Origin: Candidatus Saccharimonadota bacterium
GTDB lineage: Bacteria; Patescibacteriota; Saccharimonadia; Saccharimonadales; Saccharimonadaceae
Length of the DNA stretch: 52,349 nucleotides
Reading direction: 5' to 3'
Assembly: GCA_017404515.1 (NCBI GenBank)
Contig: JAFRCG010000003.1
Location: 1 to 52,349 of the forward strand
The notes beneath the pieces were generated by a model, which did not search any database, was not told where the DNA came from, and saw only the letters and a program-made list of their open reading frames with translations. A program made the position numbers and the translations under genes. This document shows positions 24,079-32,209 of this stretch, piece by piece. How positions within the stretch are numbered: position 1 is the first letter of the stretch; each line of letters begins with the position of its first letter.

Positions 24079-25878
24079 CTAATCGTCTTCTTCTACAATA
24101 GCAATGTGTGCATCTTCTAGTTGATCGTCATCAACAGAAGATGGTGAATTCATCATCAAGTCGATACCGGAACCATTCTTTGGGAAGGCAACGACATCAC
24201 GAATATTTTTGGCGCCCATCAGCTCCATAAAGATACGATCTATACCAAAGGCACAGCCAGCGTGAGGAGGCGCACCATATTTGAAGGCATTTAGCATACC
24301 ACCGAAGCGTTCCTCTACATATTTTTTGCCATAACCAAGAAGGCCAAAAGCTTTGTACATAATTTCTGGATTGTGATTACGGACGGCGCCGGAGCAGATT
24401 TCTAGACCATTCATAACCATGTCGTATTGGTCTGCGACAATAGCGAGTTTTTCTGCATCTGTTTTGGCGGATTCCAAAGCAGATAGTCCACCTTTTGGCA
24501 TAGAAAATGGGTTGTGGCCAAAGTCCAATTTTTCTTCACCATCATTCCATTCGTAGAATGGAAAATCTGTAATCCAACAGAAAGCTACGATGCCATCATC
24601 TGCAAGCTGGAAATGGTTGGCAAAGGAAATACGAAGTTGGCCTAAGACTTTATTAACCTTTTCTTTTTCGTCTGCGCCAAAGAAGACAGCATCACCGTCT
24701 TTTGCACCAGTGAGCTCTTTAATCTTGGCAAGCTCGCTTTCCTGCAAAAACTTAGCAATTGGGGATTTTTCTGTACCGTTCTCATAAATGATATAGGCAA
24801 GGCCGCCAGCACCAAGTTTTCTAGCTTCGTCAGTGAAATTGTCTATCTGGGAACGAGCAAGGTCCGCTCCGCCTTTGACACAGATAGCCTTAACGCAAGG
24901 AGATTGGAATACCTTGAACTCTGTGCCTTTTAGGGCGTCTGTCAAATCTATGAGTTCTAGACCATAGCGCAAGTCTGGCTTGTCTACGCCGTACTTGTCC
25001 ATAGCCTCAGTGTATGGAATGCGAGGGATGTCGCTATCTTTTGGAACAAATTGTTTAGCAAATTCAGAAATAATCTCTAATTTTTTGCCGCCAAAATCTG
25101 TAGCGAGGGATTTCATAAGTGGCTCAACTGCTTTTCTGACAGTCTCGCCATTGTCGACAAAGGACATTTCGCAATCTAGCTGGTAGAAATCTCCGTAAAG
25201 CCTATCTGCACGCGGGTCCTCGTCTCTAAAACATGGAGCAATTTGGAAGTAACGAGGAACGCCACCAACCATCAATAGCTGCTTAAACTGCTGCGGAGCC
25301 TGTGGCAAAGCGTAAAATTTGCCAGGATGAAGGCGAGACGGAACGAGAAAGTCGCGTGCTCCCTCTGGAGAGGAATTAGCCAAAATAGGAGTAGGGACTT
25401 CAATAAAATCGTGCTCTATCATGTATGCACGCAAAATCTGATAATATTCTGAGCGCTTTTTTAATAAATTCTGCATAGAAGGACGACGAAGGTCAAGATA
25501 GCGATATTTAAGGCGGAGATCTTCTCCGGTTTCTGGACCATCATCATGAGTATTAACCGGAAGAGGGTCGGAGCGATTTAAGAGCTCTAAACTAGAAACT
25601 ACTAGCTCGATATTTCCTGTAGGAATGTTAGGATTTTTGAGCTCTGGAGCGCGTTCACGCATGGTACCAGTGGCAGTAATAACGAATTCGTCACGGAGAG
25701 TCTCGGCAAGAGCAAAAGAATCTTTGGTGTCTGGAGTTACTACAAGCTGGATAATGCCAGTGTGGTCACGCAAATCGATAAAAATTAATCCACCATGATC
25801 GCGGCGAGAATTAACCCAACCGGAGACAGTAACTTCTTTGCCTAAATAGTTTTCTAGCTCTTGTGACAATAATCTCAT
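24079..25878 (-). CDS. aspS: Aspartyl-tRNA synthetase, bacterial type
   Basis: The 599-residue class II synthetase has the N-terminal OB anticodon-binding domain (VTVSGWVNSRRDHGGLIFID), motif 2 in IAPCFRDEDPRADR, the bacterial GAD insertion domain (about residues 290-420), and motif 3 in GCAFGIDRIFMELMG. Length is normal. It charges tRNA-Asp; whether it also charges tRNA-Asn depends on the presence of AsnRS or GatCAB outside this window. The start is leaderless (TATAAT complement 25887-25892, eight bases from ATG). Confidence 0.97.
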   Translation of the reverse strand: MRLLSQELENYLGKEVTVSGWVNSRRDHGGLIFIDLRDHTGIIQLVVTPDTKDSFALAETLRDEFVITATGTMRERAPELKNPNIPTGNIELVVSSLELLNRSDPLPVNTHDDGPETGEDLRLKYRYLDLRRPSMQNLLKKRSEYYQILRAYMIEHDFIEVPTPILANSSPEGARDFLVPSRLHPGKFYALPQAPQQFKQLLMVGGVPRYFQIAPCFRDEDPRADRLYGDFYQLDCEMSFVDNGETVRKAVEPLMKSLATDFGGKKLEIISEFAKQFVPKDSDIPRIPYTEAMDKYGVDKPDLRYGLELIDLTDALKGTEFKVFQSPCVKAICVKGGADLARSQIDNFTDEARKLGAGGLAYIIYENGTEKSPIAKFLQESELAKIKELTGAKDGDAVFFGADEKEKVNKVLGQLRISFANHFQLADDGIVAFCWITDFPFYEWNDGEEKLDFGHNPFSMPKGGLSALESAKTDAEKLAIVADQYDMVMNGLEICSGAVRNHNPEIMYKAFGLLGYGKKYVEERFGGMLNAFKYGAPPHAGCAFGIDRIFMELMGAKNIRDVVAFPKNGSGIDLMMNSPSSVDDDQLEDAHIAIVEEDD

Positions 25879-25922
25879 AATCTGTTATTATAACACATTA
25901 AGTTGGTTAGTGGCAAGCAGGA

Positions 25923-26609
25923 TTACGCTATGTCTTGCTGGTGCTCAGTTTGAGAATTTGAGTGAGGTGCTGCGAGGTTTCTTTTCATGACAGCAGAGAT
26001 ATTGCTATCTTCTAGAAAATCATCATGCGGAGTATATCCTAAAATATAAGCAGCTAGCATCTTGTAAGTTAAAAGACCCACTAACTGGCCAGAGCAATCT
26101 ATTACTATAAAGAAGAAACAATTAGTACGAAGAAAAGCCGCCATAGCTTGCTCCAGTGTATAATCGTTGCGCAAGAAATATACTTTTTTGTCTAGATATT
26201 TGGTGGCGCGATCTGTATTCTTGATTTCTAGGCTATTTAACTGGTCGGTGTGAATAACGCCGATGACTTGGCGACCATCAGAAGACAAAACTGGAAAATG
26301 TGAAGAGCCGGATTTGTAAAGCTTGTCTAGCATCAGTGGGCCTAGAAAATCGTGTTCGTAAACAAAAGTAATCTCTGAACGCGGCATCATGATATCAGAA
26401 ACTTTGCGATCGGCAAAGCTCATACTGCTAGCGATGATAGCGCGCTGCTTGCTAGAAAGCACATCTTGAGGAGCGCGTTTCATAACGCCGATAAAATCTT
26501 CCAAGGATTCCGGAACATAAGGTGGAAGTTCTACTTCCTCTGGGGGCTCACGAAAGCGGTCTAATTTTGGGTCGATCACTTTGGTGAGCTTTTTCATAAA
26601 ATTACTCAT
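25923..26609 (-). CDS. CBS-domain-pair protein (CorC/HlyC-like, without membrane domain)
   Basis: The 228-residue soluble protein has a ~60-residue proline-rich N-terminal region, then two CBS motifs: VSDIMMPRSEITFVYEHDFLG with SSHFPVLSSDGRQVIGVIH, and YTLEQAMAAFLRTNCFFFIV with CSGQLVGLLTYKML. CBS pairs bind adenosine nucleotides and regulate partners. The MMPRSEI pattern is typical of CorC-like proteins, but here the DUF21 membrane part and the C-terminal transporter-associated domain are missing. ATG 26609 is preferred over an in-frame GTG two codons upstream; the upstream leader contains TATAAT boxes. It is divergent from the DsbA-like gene. Confidence 0.8.
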   Translation of the reverse strand: MSNFMKKLTKVIDPKLDRFREPPEEVELPPYVPESLEDFIGVMKRAPQDVLSSKQRAIIASSMSFADRKVSDIMMPRSEITFVYEHDFLGPLMLDKLYKSGSSHFPVLSSDGRQVIGVIHTDQLNSLEIKNTDRATKYLDKKVYFLRNDYTLEQAMAAFLRTNCFFFIVIDCSGQLVGLLTYKMLAAYILGYTPHDDFLEDSNISAVMKRNLAAPHSNSQTEHQQDIA

Positions 26610-26686
26610 AGTCACCAGCCAATTTTTGTGATATATTATATATTATAGCATATTAATTGATTTTTTGCCATTTTGGAAGGAGTTTT

Positions 26687-27400
26687 ATGAAAAAAGGCAT
26701 CTCGGATATTGTTGCAGGAATACTTATTGCACTAGTTGGAATTGCAATCATTGGCGGAATTATTGCAGCGGTAATTAATAAAAAAGCTCAAGAAATTGAT
26801 TTTACTAAATATGATGCAAATACCATCATTGGTGCTAATGAAGATAACGGAAACATCGCTGATCATGTCAAAGGAAATGCCGATGCGCCGGTAGTGATTT
26901 TTGAGTATGCAGATTATCAGTGTTCTGGTTGTGCCTCGGCTAATCCAAGAGTTAATAAATTGGTAGCTGAATATGATGGCGAGTTGGCGGTGGTTTATAG
27001 AGATTTCTTGCTTTCATATCATCAAAATGGCACGGCAGCAGCTAGCGCAGCAGAAGCAGCAGGATTGCAGGGGTACTGGAAAGAATACGCTGATAAATTG
27101 TTCGCAAATCAATCCGTTTGGGCCAATGCTTCTGGCGATACTAGAACGGAAATGTTTGCAGATTTGTTTGAATCTGTAACTAATGGACAAGGAGACCGAG
27201 AAAAGTTTATCTCTGACATGAGTAGCGCAGAGGTGAAAAAGAAAATCGCCTTTGATACAGGAATCTCCGCTAAGCTAGACATCCCTGGTACACCTGCATT
27301 CTTTCTAGATGGAGAAAGAATTGACTTTTCTGGAGCCAAAAATGAAGAAGATTTCTTGAACTTGATGCGCGAGAAAATTGACGCCAAACTTGGCAAATAA
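26687..27400 (+). CDS. Membrane-anchored DsbA-like thiol oxidoreductase
   Basis: The start is ATG 26687, six bases after a GGAAGGAG site. The 237-residue protein has an N-terminal anchor (about residues 5-33), then a thioredoxin-like DsbA domain with the active site CSGC in EYADYQCSGCASANPRV, and the cis-proline loop DIPGTPAFFLDGE near the C-terminus, as in DSBA-type 'thioredoxin_4' proteins. It should oxidise or isomerise disulfides outside the membrane. Likely clients in the window are cysteine-containing surface proteins such as the lamin-tail protein at 41956 and the secreted protein at 13242. CSGC instead of CPxC may alter the redox potential. Confidence 0.88.
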   Translation: MKKGISDIVAGILIALVGIAIIGGIIAAVINKKAQEIDFTKYDANTIIGANEDNGNIADHVKGNADAPVVIFEYADYQCSGCASANPRVNKLVAEYDGELAVVYRDFLLSYHQNGTAAASAAEAAGLQGYWKEYADKLFANQSVWANASGDTRTEMFADLFESVTNGQGDREKFISDMSSAEVKKKIAFDTGISAKLDIPGTPAFFLDGERIDFSGAKNEEDFLNLMREKIDAKLGK

Positions 27401-27409
27401 TAATCTGTT

Positions 27410-27724
27410 AGAATCAAAAAAGTCCCTAGCACCTGTTAGGGACTTTGCGCGTTTTACCAATGAAACTTTGATCTTTGCCGGCGAGCTTTAAGACTCACCA
27501 CCTCCGGCTACTGGATTTTCGTTTCAATGAACTCTTGCCATGGGGCAGGAGGAATCTGCGACTTTCTGCGAGTGTAGCCTCGCTTGAGTCCGATACGCAT
27601 ATATAAACTTGCGTTCTCCTTTTTAGTTGTGTCGTTCACACGACCAATCGTCTAATACTTGACTGTACCAGCTGAAATACTAGCCAGTATTAATCTGATT
27701 TGCTGTTTATCTAAAAGAACGACT
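27410..27724 (-). ncRNA. Unassigned structured RNA, about 310 nt
   Basis: This gene-free stretch has a near-consensus minus-strand promoter (TTGCAA at 27753-27758, 17-base spacer, TATTAT at 27730-27735) and ends in a rho-independent terminator (27416-27446). Inside are several perfect or near-perfect hairpins: 27627-27647 (GTCGT-TCAC-ACGAC core), 27560-27590 (GACT/AGTC enclosing GCGAG/CTCGC), 27536-27547 (TGCC-ATGG-GGCA), and a domain at 27461-27526 closed by TGAAAC/GTTTCA with GCCGG/CCGGC inside. I checked by eye for tmRNA (no T-loop arm or CCA), RNase P (no GAGGAAAGTCC), SRP RNA (no GGAAG tetraloop motif) and see no match. No convincing ORF is present; a 29-codon frame exists but its ribosome site is about 15 bases away. 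6S RNA or a lineage-specific RNA remain possible. Confidence 0.65.
27416..27446 (-). terminator. Terminator of the structured RNA
   Basis: Ten-base-pair stem (27419-27428 with 27437-27446, around AAGTCCCTA) and eight-base loop, followed on the minus strand by six T. It also lies 16 bases after the DsbA-like gene stop on the plus strand, where it lacks a T run. Confidence 0.88.
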
Positions 27725-27729
27725 TTTCT

Positions 27730-27758
27730 ATAATAGCAAACGAGAATTTTAGTTGCAA
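27730..27758 (-). promoter_or_regulatory. Promoter of the structured RNA
   Basis: TTGCAA (-35, 27753-27758), 17 bases, TATTAT (-10, 27730-27735) on the minus strand. The -35 region contains GCAAGCATAAGC, which matches the core of the 28-base repeat family. Confidence 0.8.
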
Positions 27759-27781
27759 GCATAAGCGAAAATAAATATCAA

Positions 27782-27875
27782 AATGGTATTCATCCTTGTA
27801 AGACGGCCTCCGTCCGTAAAAAGTAAAGGCCTACTGGGACTCCGGGATATTGTCTTGCAGAGAACAAATACCATT
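27782..27875. repeat. Structured element, copy 1 (3' of uppP)
   Basis: Outer arms AATGGTATT/AATACCATT (27782-27790, 27867-27875) and inner arms around TGTAAGAC/GTCTTGCA (27796-27804, 27852-27860) enclose a 47-base core: GGCCT (27805-27809), a loop with CGTCCGTAAAAAGTAA, AGGCC (27827-27831), then CTGGGACTCCGGGATATT. GTCC in the loop can pair with GGAC downstream, giving a possible pseudoknot. The same core occurs at 28760-28824 with different arms. Confidence 0.8.
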
Positions 27876-27900
27876 CTAGCTCGAGTTAGTATGTATCAGC

Positions 27901-28707
27901 TTATGATTGGATTAGCAATGTAATTAGAATAAGTATAGCTAAGATAACGCGATAGAAACCAAAGGCTTTTAGGGAATTTGATTTTTTGAGGTATTTGAGG
28001 ACAAAAGAAATAGCGAGGAGACCGGAGACAAACGCAATGATATTTGCAACAGCTAAAGTCCCGAGATTGGCAAAGAGATATTCCCTGGTGGAAGAAGAAA
28101 GTAAAGTCTTGCCGCAAACTGCCAACATAAGTGGGATAGAGACTAAGAAAGAGTAGTCTGCAGAAGATTCGCTATCAAGACCTACGAGGCGGCCAGCAAC
28201 GATGGTAGAGCCAGAGCGCGAAACGCCTGGGATAAGGGCAAAAGTCTGGGCTAGACCAATAGCAAGGGCGCGAGGTTTGGTAAGCTCTTTTTCTGATTTT
28301 AATTTGGAAAGATGTGGAAGTTTGTCTATAATGATCATAATTAAGCCAACTATGCCCATAGCGATAGCTACAGTGTAGAGCGAGGAGAAAAATGGTGTGT
28401 CTTCTATAAAATGGCTAAGCAGTAAGCCTGCTAGGCCAGCTGGGATACAAGTGATGATGACATTGAGCGCCAATTTATAATTGTGATTTATAAAAATGTC
28501 TTTGAGAATTTGGAGAATGCGCTTGCGATAATAAATAATAAGTGCGAGTAGGGTGCCGATATTGATAAGCTCTAGAAAATAATGAAAATCTGCTGGACGA
28601 GGACCCATAATTTGGCCAAAAATTTCTAGGTGGCCAGAGCTAGATACTGGGATAAATTCTGTGAGGCCTTGGATAAGACCTAAAATAATTGCGATAATTA
28701 TAGTCAT
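27901..28707 (-). CDS. uppP: Undecaprenyl-diphosphatase (UppP/BacA)
   Basis: UppP dephosphorylates undecaprenyl diphosphate outside the membrane so that the lipid carrier can be reused for cell-wall and glycan synthesis; it also gives bacitracin tolerance. The 268-residue protein has about eight membrane helices and both catalytic motifs: LTEFIPVSSSGHLEIFGQ at the N-terminus and LIPGVSRSGSTIVAGRLVG in the middle. The start is leaderless (TATAAT complement 28715-28720, seven bases away). Two copies of a structured element bracket the gene: one 25 bases past the stop, the other overlapping its upstream promoter region. The glycosyltransferase at 16685 is a likely user of the recycled carrier. 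Confidence 0.96.
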   Translation of the reverse strand: MTIIIAIILGLIQGLTEFIPVSSSGHLEIFGQIMGPRPADFHYFLELINIGTLLALIIYYRKRILQILKDIFINHNYKLALNVIITCIPAGLAGLLLSHFIEDTPFFSSLYTVAIAMGIVGLIMIIIDKLPHLSKLKSEKELTKPRALAIGLAQTFALIPGVSRSGSTIVAGRLVGLDSESSADYSFLVSIPLMLAVCGKTLLSSSTREYLFANLGTLAVANIIAFVSGLLAISFVLKYLKKSNSLKAFGFYRVILAILILITLLIQS

Positions 28708-28732
28708 TAAATTAATTATAACATAACATGTG

Positions 28733-28851
28733 GCAGACAGTTATCACTACTTTTGGAACGGCCTTCGTCCGTAAAAAGTAAAGGCCTAAAGGCCGTTGAC
28801 TTTTTACTGGGACTCCGGGATATTGTTCCAAAAGCAGCGATAACTGTCTGC
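28733..28851. repeat. Structured element, copy 2 (between uppP and yebC)
   Basis: A perfect 13-base-pair outer stem (28733-28745 with 28839-28851, GCAGACAGTTATC) and a perfect nine-base-pair inner stem (28751-28759 with 28825-28833, TTTTGGAAC) enclose the same core as copy 1, differing by one pyrimidine, plus an 18-base insertion (28789-28806) that can pair with the preceding AAAAAGT and AGGCC. The arms share no sequence with those of copy 1. Confidence 0.85.
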
Positions 28852-28855
28852 TTGT

Positions 28856-28884
28856 TTGTTCTTTTGCTGATTATCTGGTATAAT
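28856..28884 (+). promoter_or_regulatory. yebC promoter
   Basis: TTGTTC (28856-28861), 17-base spacer, extended -10 TGGTATAAT (hexamer 28879-28884). It starts five bases after structured element copy 2 and gives a leader of about 29 bases with AAGGAG. Confidence 0.8.
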
Positions 28885-28919
28885 TAAGGTAAGATTTTTA
28901 ATAGTTTTAAGGAGAGAAG

Positions 28920-29621
28920 ATGTCTGGACATAGTAAATGGGAGACTACCAAGCGTCAGAAAGCGGTTGTTGATGCAAAACGCGGGGCACTTTTTACAAAA
29001 ATCGGAAATCAAATTGCCATTGCTGCGAGAGCCGGTACTGACCCATCGATGAATCCAAGCCTAGCCATGGTACTAGAGAAAGCAAGACATGCCAATATGC
29101 CAAAGGCTAATATTGAGCGTGCGATTGCTAGAGCTAGCGACAAATCTTCGGCGGCATTAGTAGAGGAAACCTATGAGGCTTATGGGCCTGGTGGAATTGG
29201 AATTGTCATTGAAGTTGCGACCGACAATAAAAATCGCACGATGCCAGAGGTAAGGAACACATTAAATAAAGCTGGTGGCCGAATGGCAGACCCTGGGAGC
29301 GTGATGTTCCAGTTTGAGAGAAAAGGCGTGATATTCATCTCCGACAAGGGTGACGATCCAATGATGATTGCCCTAGATGCAGGCGCAGAAGATGTAGTGG
29401 AAGAAGATGACGGAACAGAAATCACTACCGCCCCATCTGATTTGGCTAAAGTCAGGCAAGCATTGGTAGATGCCGGAATGAATGTTAATTCGGCAGAACT
29501 AAAATATGTGGCTGCCAACAAAATTGAACTAGACGGAGACGAGCTAGAAAAAGCAGAAAATCTACTAAATGCCATTGACGATCTAGATGATGTAACGGCT
29601 GTGCACACAAATCTAGGCTAG
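28920..29621 (+). CDS. yebC: YebC/PmpR family protein (TACO1-like)
   Basis: YebC proteins bind the ribosome and help translate proline-rich or otherwise stalling sequences; some also regulate transcription. The 233-residue product has the family start MSGHSKWETTKRQKAVVDAK, the central ERAIARASDK and EAYGPGGIGIVIEVATDN, and the DPGSVMFQFERKG motif of domain 2. AAGGAG lies six bases before the ATG. It is a single-gene unit with a good promoter, convergent with the next gene. Confidence 0.96.
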   Translation: MSGHSKWETTKRQKAVVDAKRGALFTKIGNQIAIAARAGTDPSMNPSLAMVLEKARHANMPKANIERAIARASDKSSAALVEETYEAYGPGGIGIVIEVATDNKNRTMPEVRNTLNKAGGRMADPGSVMFQFERKGVIFISDKGDDPMMIALDAGAEDVVEEDDGTEITTAPSDLAKVRQALVDAGMNVNSAELKYVAANKIELDGDELEKAENLLNAIDDLDDVTAVHTNLG

Positions 29622-29639
29622 AATGAATCTAGGTAATAA

Positions 29640-30548
29640 CTAAGCAGATTTTTTGGTCTTGGCGTGGCTTTTCTTCTTGCGGATGATAATGTAAATTATC
29701 ATCACAACAGTAATAACGCCTAGTGCAGAAGCGATAATAATGACGCTGGTGTTGAAAGTGTCTTTAGGGATATTGATTGCGCCAAAAGTGGAAGCACTAA
29801 TAACACTACTGCTAGGAGTATTAGAAAAAGCACCAAGCGGTTTAGCATAAGAGGAGTCTGATTCCGTAGCAGGTTCTGTATTATTTTCTGCGGCGGCAGC
29901 ATTTTCTGAATTAGTGAGGAAAGTAGCTTTATTGTATTCTACCGAAGAAGTATTAGTGGTGATATTGGCGTCTCCTAAATCGGTCTCGGTAACAAAGGAA
30001 ATCTTGTCACTAACTGAGCCTTCTTCTGAAGGGGATACATTGTAGCGGAAATAGACAGTATCTGTGCTGGAATTAGCACCGCCAAGATAGATAGTTGAGT
30101 CTAGTTTGAAACCAGTCCCGTCGCTATCTGGTGAAGAAATACTGACTGGGATCCAAGAATCGGCAACTGATGGGTCGTAAGTATATTCAAGTGATTCCTC
30201 TGTCAGAGGAACAAAACCGACATTATTTGCCTCAGAGATAAATGATGAGATGTGGGTAAGAGTGAGAATTTGATGTGGATCGGAATTTTTGAGAGAAGTG
30301 GTATATTCGACATAGCCATTACTGACGATTGCGGAAGTTTCTGACTCCAAAGAGTCTAGCTGCTCAAGATTGCTCCAAGCTGTAGGCACACCATTTTTGT
30401 TAGCAATAATATTGTCCTCTACAACGGCTGTGATGTTGTTGACAGAGAACGCGGTAAAACCAGCGCAGGCGATGAAAGCTGCTAAAACAATGGCACTGGA
30501 AATTGTGGTAATTTTTGAAGCTTTTTTAACTTTATCATTGGTGCTCAT
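29640..30548 (-). CDS. Surface protein with N- and C-terminal membrane helices, unknown function
   Basis: The start is Met at 30548 (leaderless; TACAAT complement 30555-30560, six bases away). The 302-residue protein has a short basic N-terminus, a first membrane helix (about residues 16-38), an extracytoplasmic region of ~220 residues rich in Ser, Thr, Asp and Asn with predicted beta strands, and a C-terminal helix (VIIIASALGVITVVMIIYII) followed by a lysine-rich tail (RKKKSHAKTKKSA). The layout resembles a stalked surface protein whose C-terminus is anchored by positive charge; there is no LPxTG. No family is recognised. Confidence 0.78.
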   Translation of the reverse strand: MSTNDKVKKASKITTISSAIVLAAFIACAGFTAFSVNNITAVVEDNIIANKNGVPTAWSNLEQLDSLESETSAIVSNGYVEYTTSLKNSDPHQILTLTHISSFISEANNVGFVPLTEESLEYTYDPSVADSWIPVSISSPDSDGTGFKLDSTIYLGGANSSTDTVYFRYNVSPSEEGSVSDKISFVTETDLGDANITTNTSSVEYNKATFLTNSENAAAAENNTEPATESDSSYAKPLGAFSNTPSSSVISASTFGAINIPKDTFNTSVIIIASALGVITVVMIIYIIIRKKKSHAKTKKSA

Positions 30549-30590
30549 GGTTACATTGTAACCTAAGCAACCCGTAAATGTCAATGGAGA

Positions 30591-32108
30591 TTACTTGGCG
30601 TATTCTATGGCACGAGTCTCACGAATAACATTAACCTTGATGACTCCTGGATAGCTCATAGTAGCTTCGATTTTGTCGGCGATGTCACGGGCGAGTTTTA
30701 GAGCGGTAAGATCGTCGATTTGCTTCGGTTCAACAATAACACGCACTTCACGGCCAGCGGAGATAGCGTAGGCCTTGTCGATGCCTGGGAAGCTAGTAGC
30801 GATATTTTCTAGATCGCGCATGCGTTCTGCAAAGTTCTCGGCGGAAATATTGCGAGCGCCAGGACGAGCAGCGGAAATAGAGTCACAAATCTTGATAATG
30901 ACAGCTTCTGGAGTGGTTGGCTCAATATCGTCATGATGGGCAGCGATAGCATGGACGATTTCGTCAGACATACCATATTTCTTGGCGAGCTCTGCGCCAA
31001 TGTCAGCGTGCTTGCCCTCAATTTTGTGGGTAACAGCTTTGCCCATGTCGTGCATAAGGGCAGCAGTTTTGGCGATGCGTTTATCTGCGCCGATTTCTTC
31101 GGCAATCATGCCAGCAATATGTGCCATTTCGATGGAGTGCAACAAAACATTCTGACCATAAGAAGTACGGAATTTGAGCTCACCGATGAGATGAACTAAC
31201 TCGCGAGGAATGCCAACTAGGCCAACTTCACGCACGGCGTCTTCACCGGCGCGAACAACTTCTTTTTCGATTTCTTTTTCAGCCTTAGAGACGGCATCTT
31301 CAATGGAAGATGGATTGATACGGCCATCTTTCATGAGGCGTTCCAAAGCGTACCTAGCAACTTGACGACGGATAGGATCAAAGCTAGACAAGACCACCAT
31401 GCCTGGGGTATCGTCTACCATAATGTCTACGCCAGTAGCGCGTTGAAGGGCTTGAATATTTCTACCCTCTTTGCCGATGATACGGCCCTTCATTTCGTCG
31501 TCTGGAAGTTTGAGGGCGGTGATGGTGCGGTCTGCAGTAACTTCTGATGACATCCGCTCCATAGCAGTAAGTAAAATCGATTGAGCGGTCTCATCAACAT
31601 CATGTTTGATTTCCTTTTGCTCTTTAGCGACAAGATTAACAAGGTCTTGTTTGATGTCGTTTTCAGTCATTTGCATGAGTTTTTCTTTGGCTTCTTGTTT
31701 GGAAAGACCAGCAATTTTTTCTAGTTTCTCATGCTGTTTAGTGCGGATATCGCGAATTTCGCCCTTCAAAGTCTCGATTTCTTTTTCTTGCTTGGCAAGG
31801 CGCTCAGTTTTCTTTTCGATTTGGTCTAACTTGCCATCTAAAGTAGTTTCCCGTTCTGCTAAGCGATCTTCAGTGCGTTTCCATTCTTTGCGGCGTTCAG
31901 ATTCTTCAGACTTGGACTTTTCGTCGATTTCGCTAGCTTCTTTTCTAGCTTCCATAACGATGTCTTGAGCTTCCCTTTTGGCTTTTCTGACAAGGTCGTC
32001 AGCTTTATTTTTGCCACCTTTTTCATTTTTCTTGTTGTATGCAAATACAGAGCCAGCTCCAGCACCGATGCCGGCCAGAGCAGCTATTACGATTATGGCT
32101 ATTTCCAT
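30591..32108 (-). CDS. rny: Ribonuclease Y
   Basis: RNase Y is the membrane-bound endonuclease that starts mRNA decay in many bacteria without RNase E. The start is Met at 32108 (MEIAIIVIAALAG), placed after an AAAGG site; the longer frame begins at a codon with no site. The 505-residue product has an N-terminal membrane helix, a long coiled coil (about residues 30-200), a KH domain with GRIIGKEGRNIQ, and an HD domain with LLHSIEMAHIAGMI and the catalytic LMHDMGKA. Length and order are standard. Confidence 0.96.
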   Translation of the reverse strand: MEIAIIVIAALAGIGAGAGSVFAYNKKNEKGGKNKADDLVRKAKREAQDIVMEARKEASEIDEKSKSEESERRKEWKRTEDRLAERETTLDGKLDQIEKKTERLAKQEKEIETLKGEIRDIRTKQHEKLEKIAGLSKQEAKEKLMQMTENDIKQDLVNLVAKEQKEIKHDVDETAQSILLTAMERMSSEVTADRTITALKLPDDEMKGRIIGKEGRNIQALQRATGVDIMVDDTPGMVVLSSFDPIRRQVARYALERLMKDGRINPSSIEDAVSKAEKEIEKEVVRAGEDAVREVGLVGIPRELVHLIGELKFRTSYGQNVLLHSIEMAHIAGMIAEEIGADKRIAKTAALMHDMGKAVTHKIEGKHADIGAELAKKYGMSDEIVHAIAAHHDDIEPTTPEAVIIKICDSISAARPGARNISAENFAERMRDLENIATSFPGIDKAYAISAGREVRVIVEPKQIDDLTALKLARDIADKIEATMSYPGVIKVNVIRETRAIEYAK

Positions 32109-32209
32109 AATAAACCTTTCTAATTTGTTGACATTTTCCTGATGCCAACGGGTTAACAAATAAATATAAAATTAATAAGTTCCGTCCTTATTATAGCACA
32201 AAGACCAGA

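Noticed and set aside
27521-27610. 29-codon frame (MRIGLKRGYTRRK...) on the minus strand inside the structured RNA
   Set aside because: The nearest AAGGAG is about 15 bases from the ATG and most of the frame is occupied by hairpins, so coding is unlikely.
27410-27724. Structured RNA as tmRNA, RNase P RNA or SRP RNA
   Set aside because: No tRNA-like T arm with CCA, no GAGGAAAGTCC-type RNase P core, no conserved SRP tetraloop region could be found by eye on either strand.
27782-28851. Gene between two hairpin elements resembles an integron cassette with attC sites
   Set aside because: attC sites conserve the outer GTTRRRY/RYYYAAC boxes and vary in the middle. Here the middle is conserved and the arms vary. 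There is no integrase gene.
29180-29608. 142-codon antisense ORF opposite yebC
   Set aside because: Serine-rich shadow frame of a well-identified gene, with no start signal.
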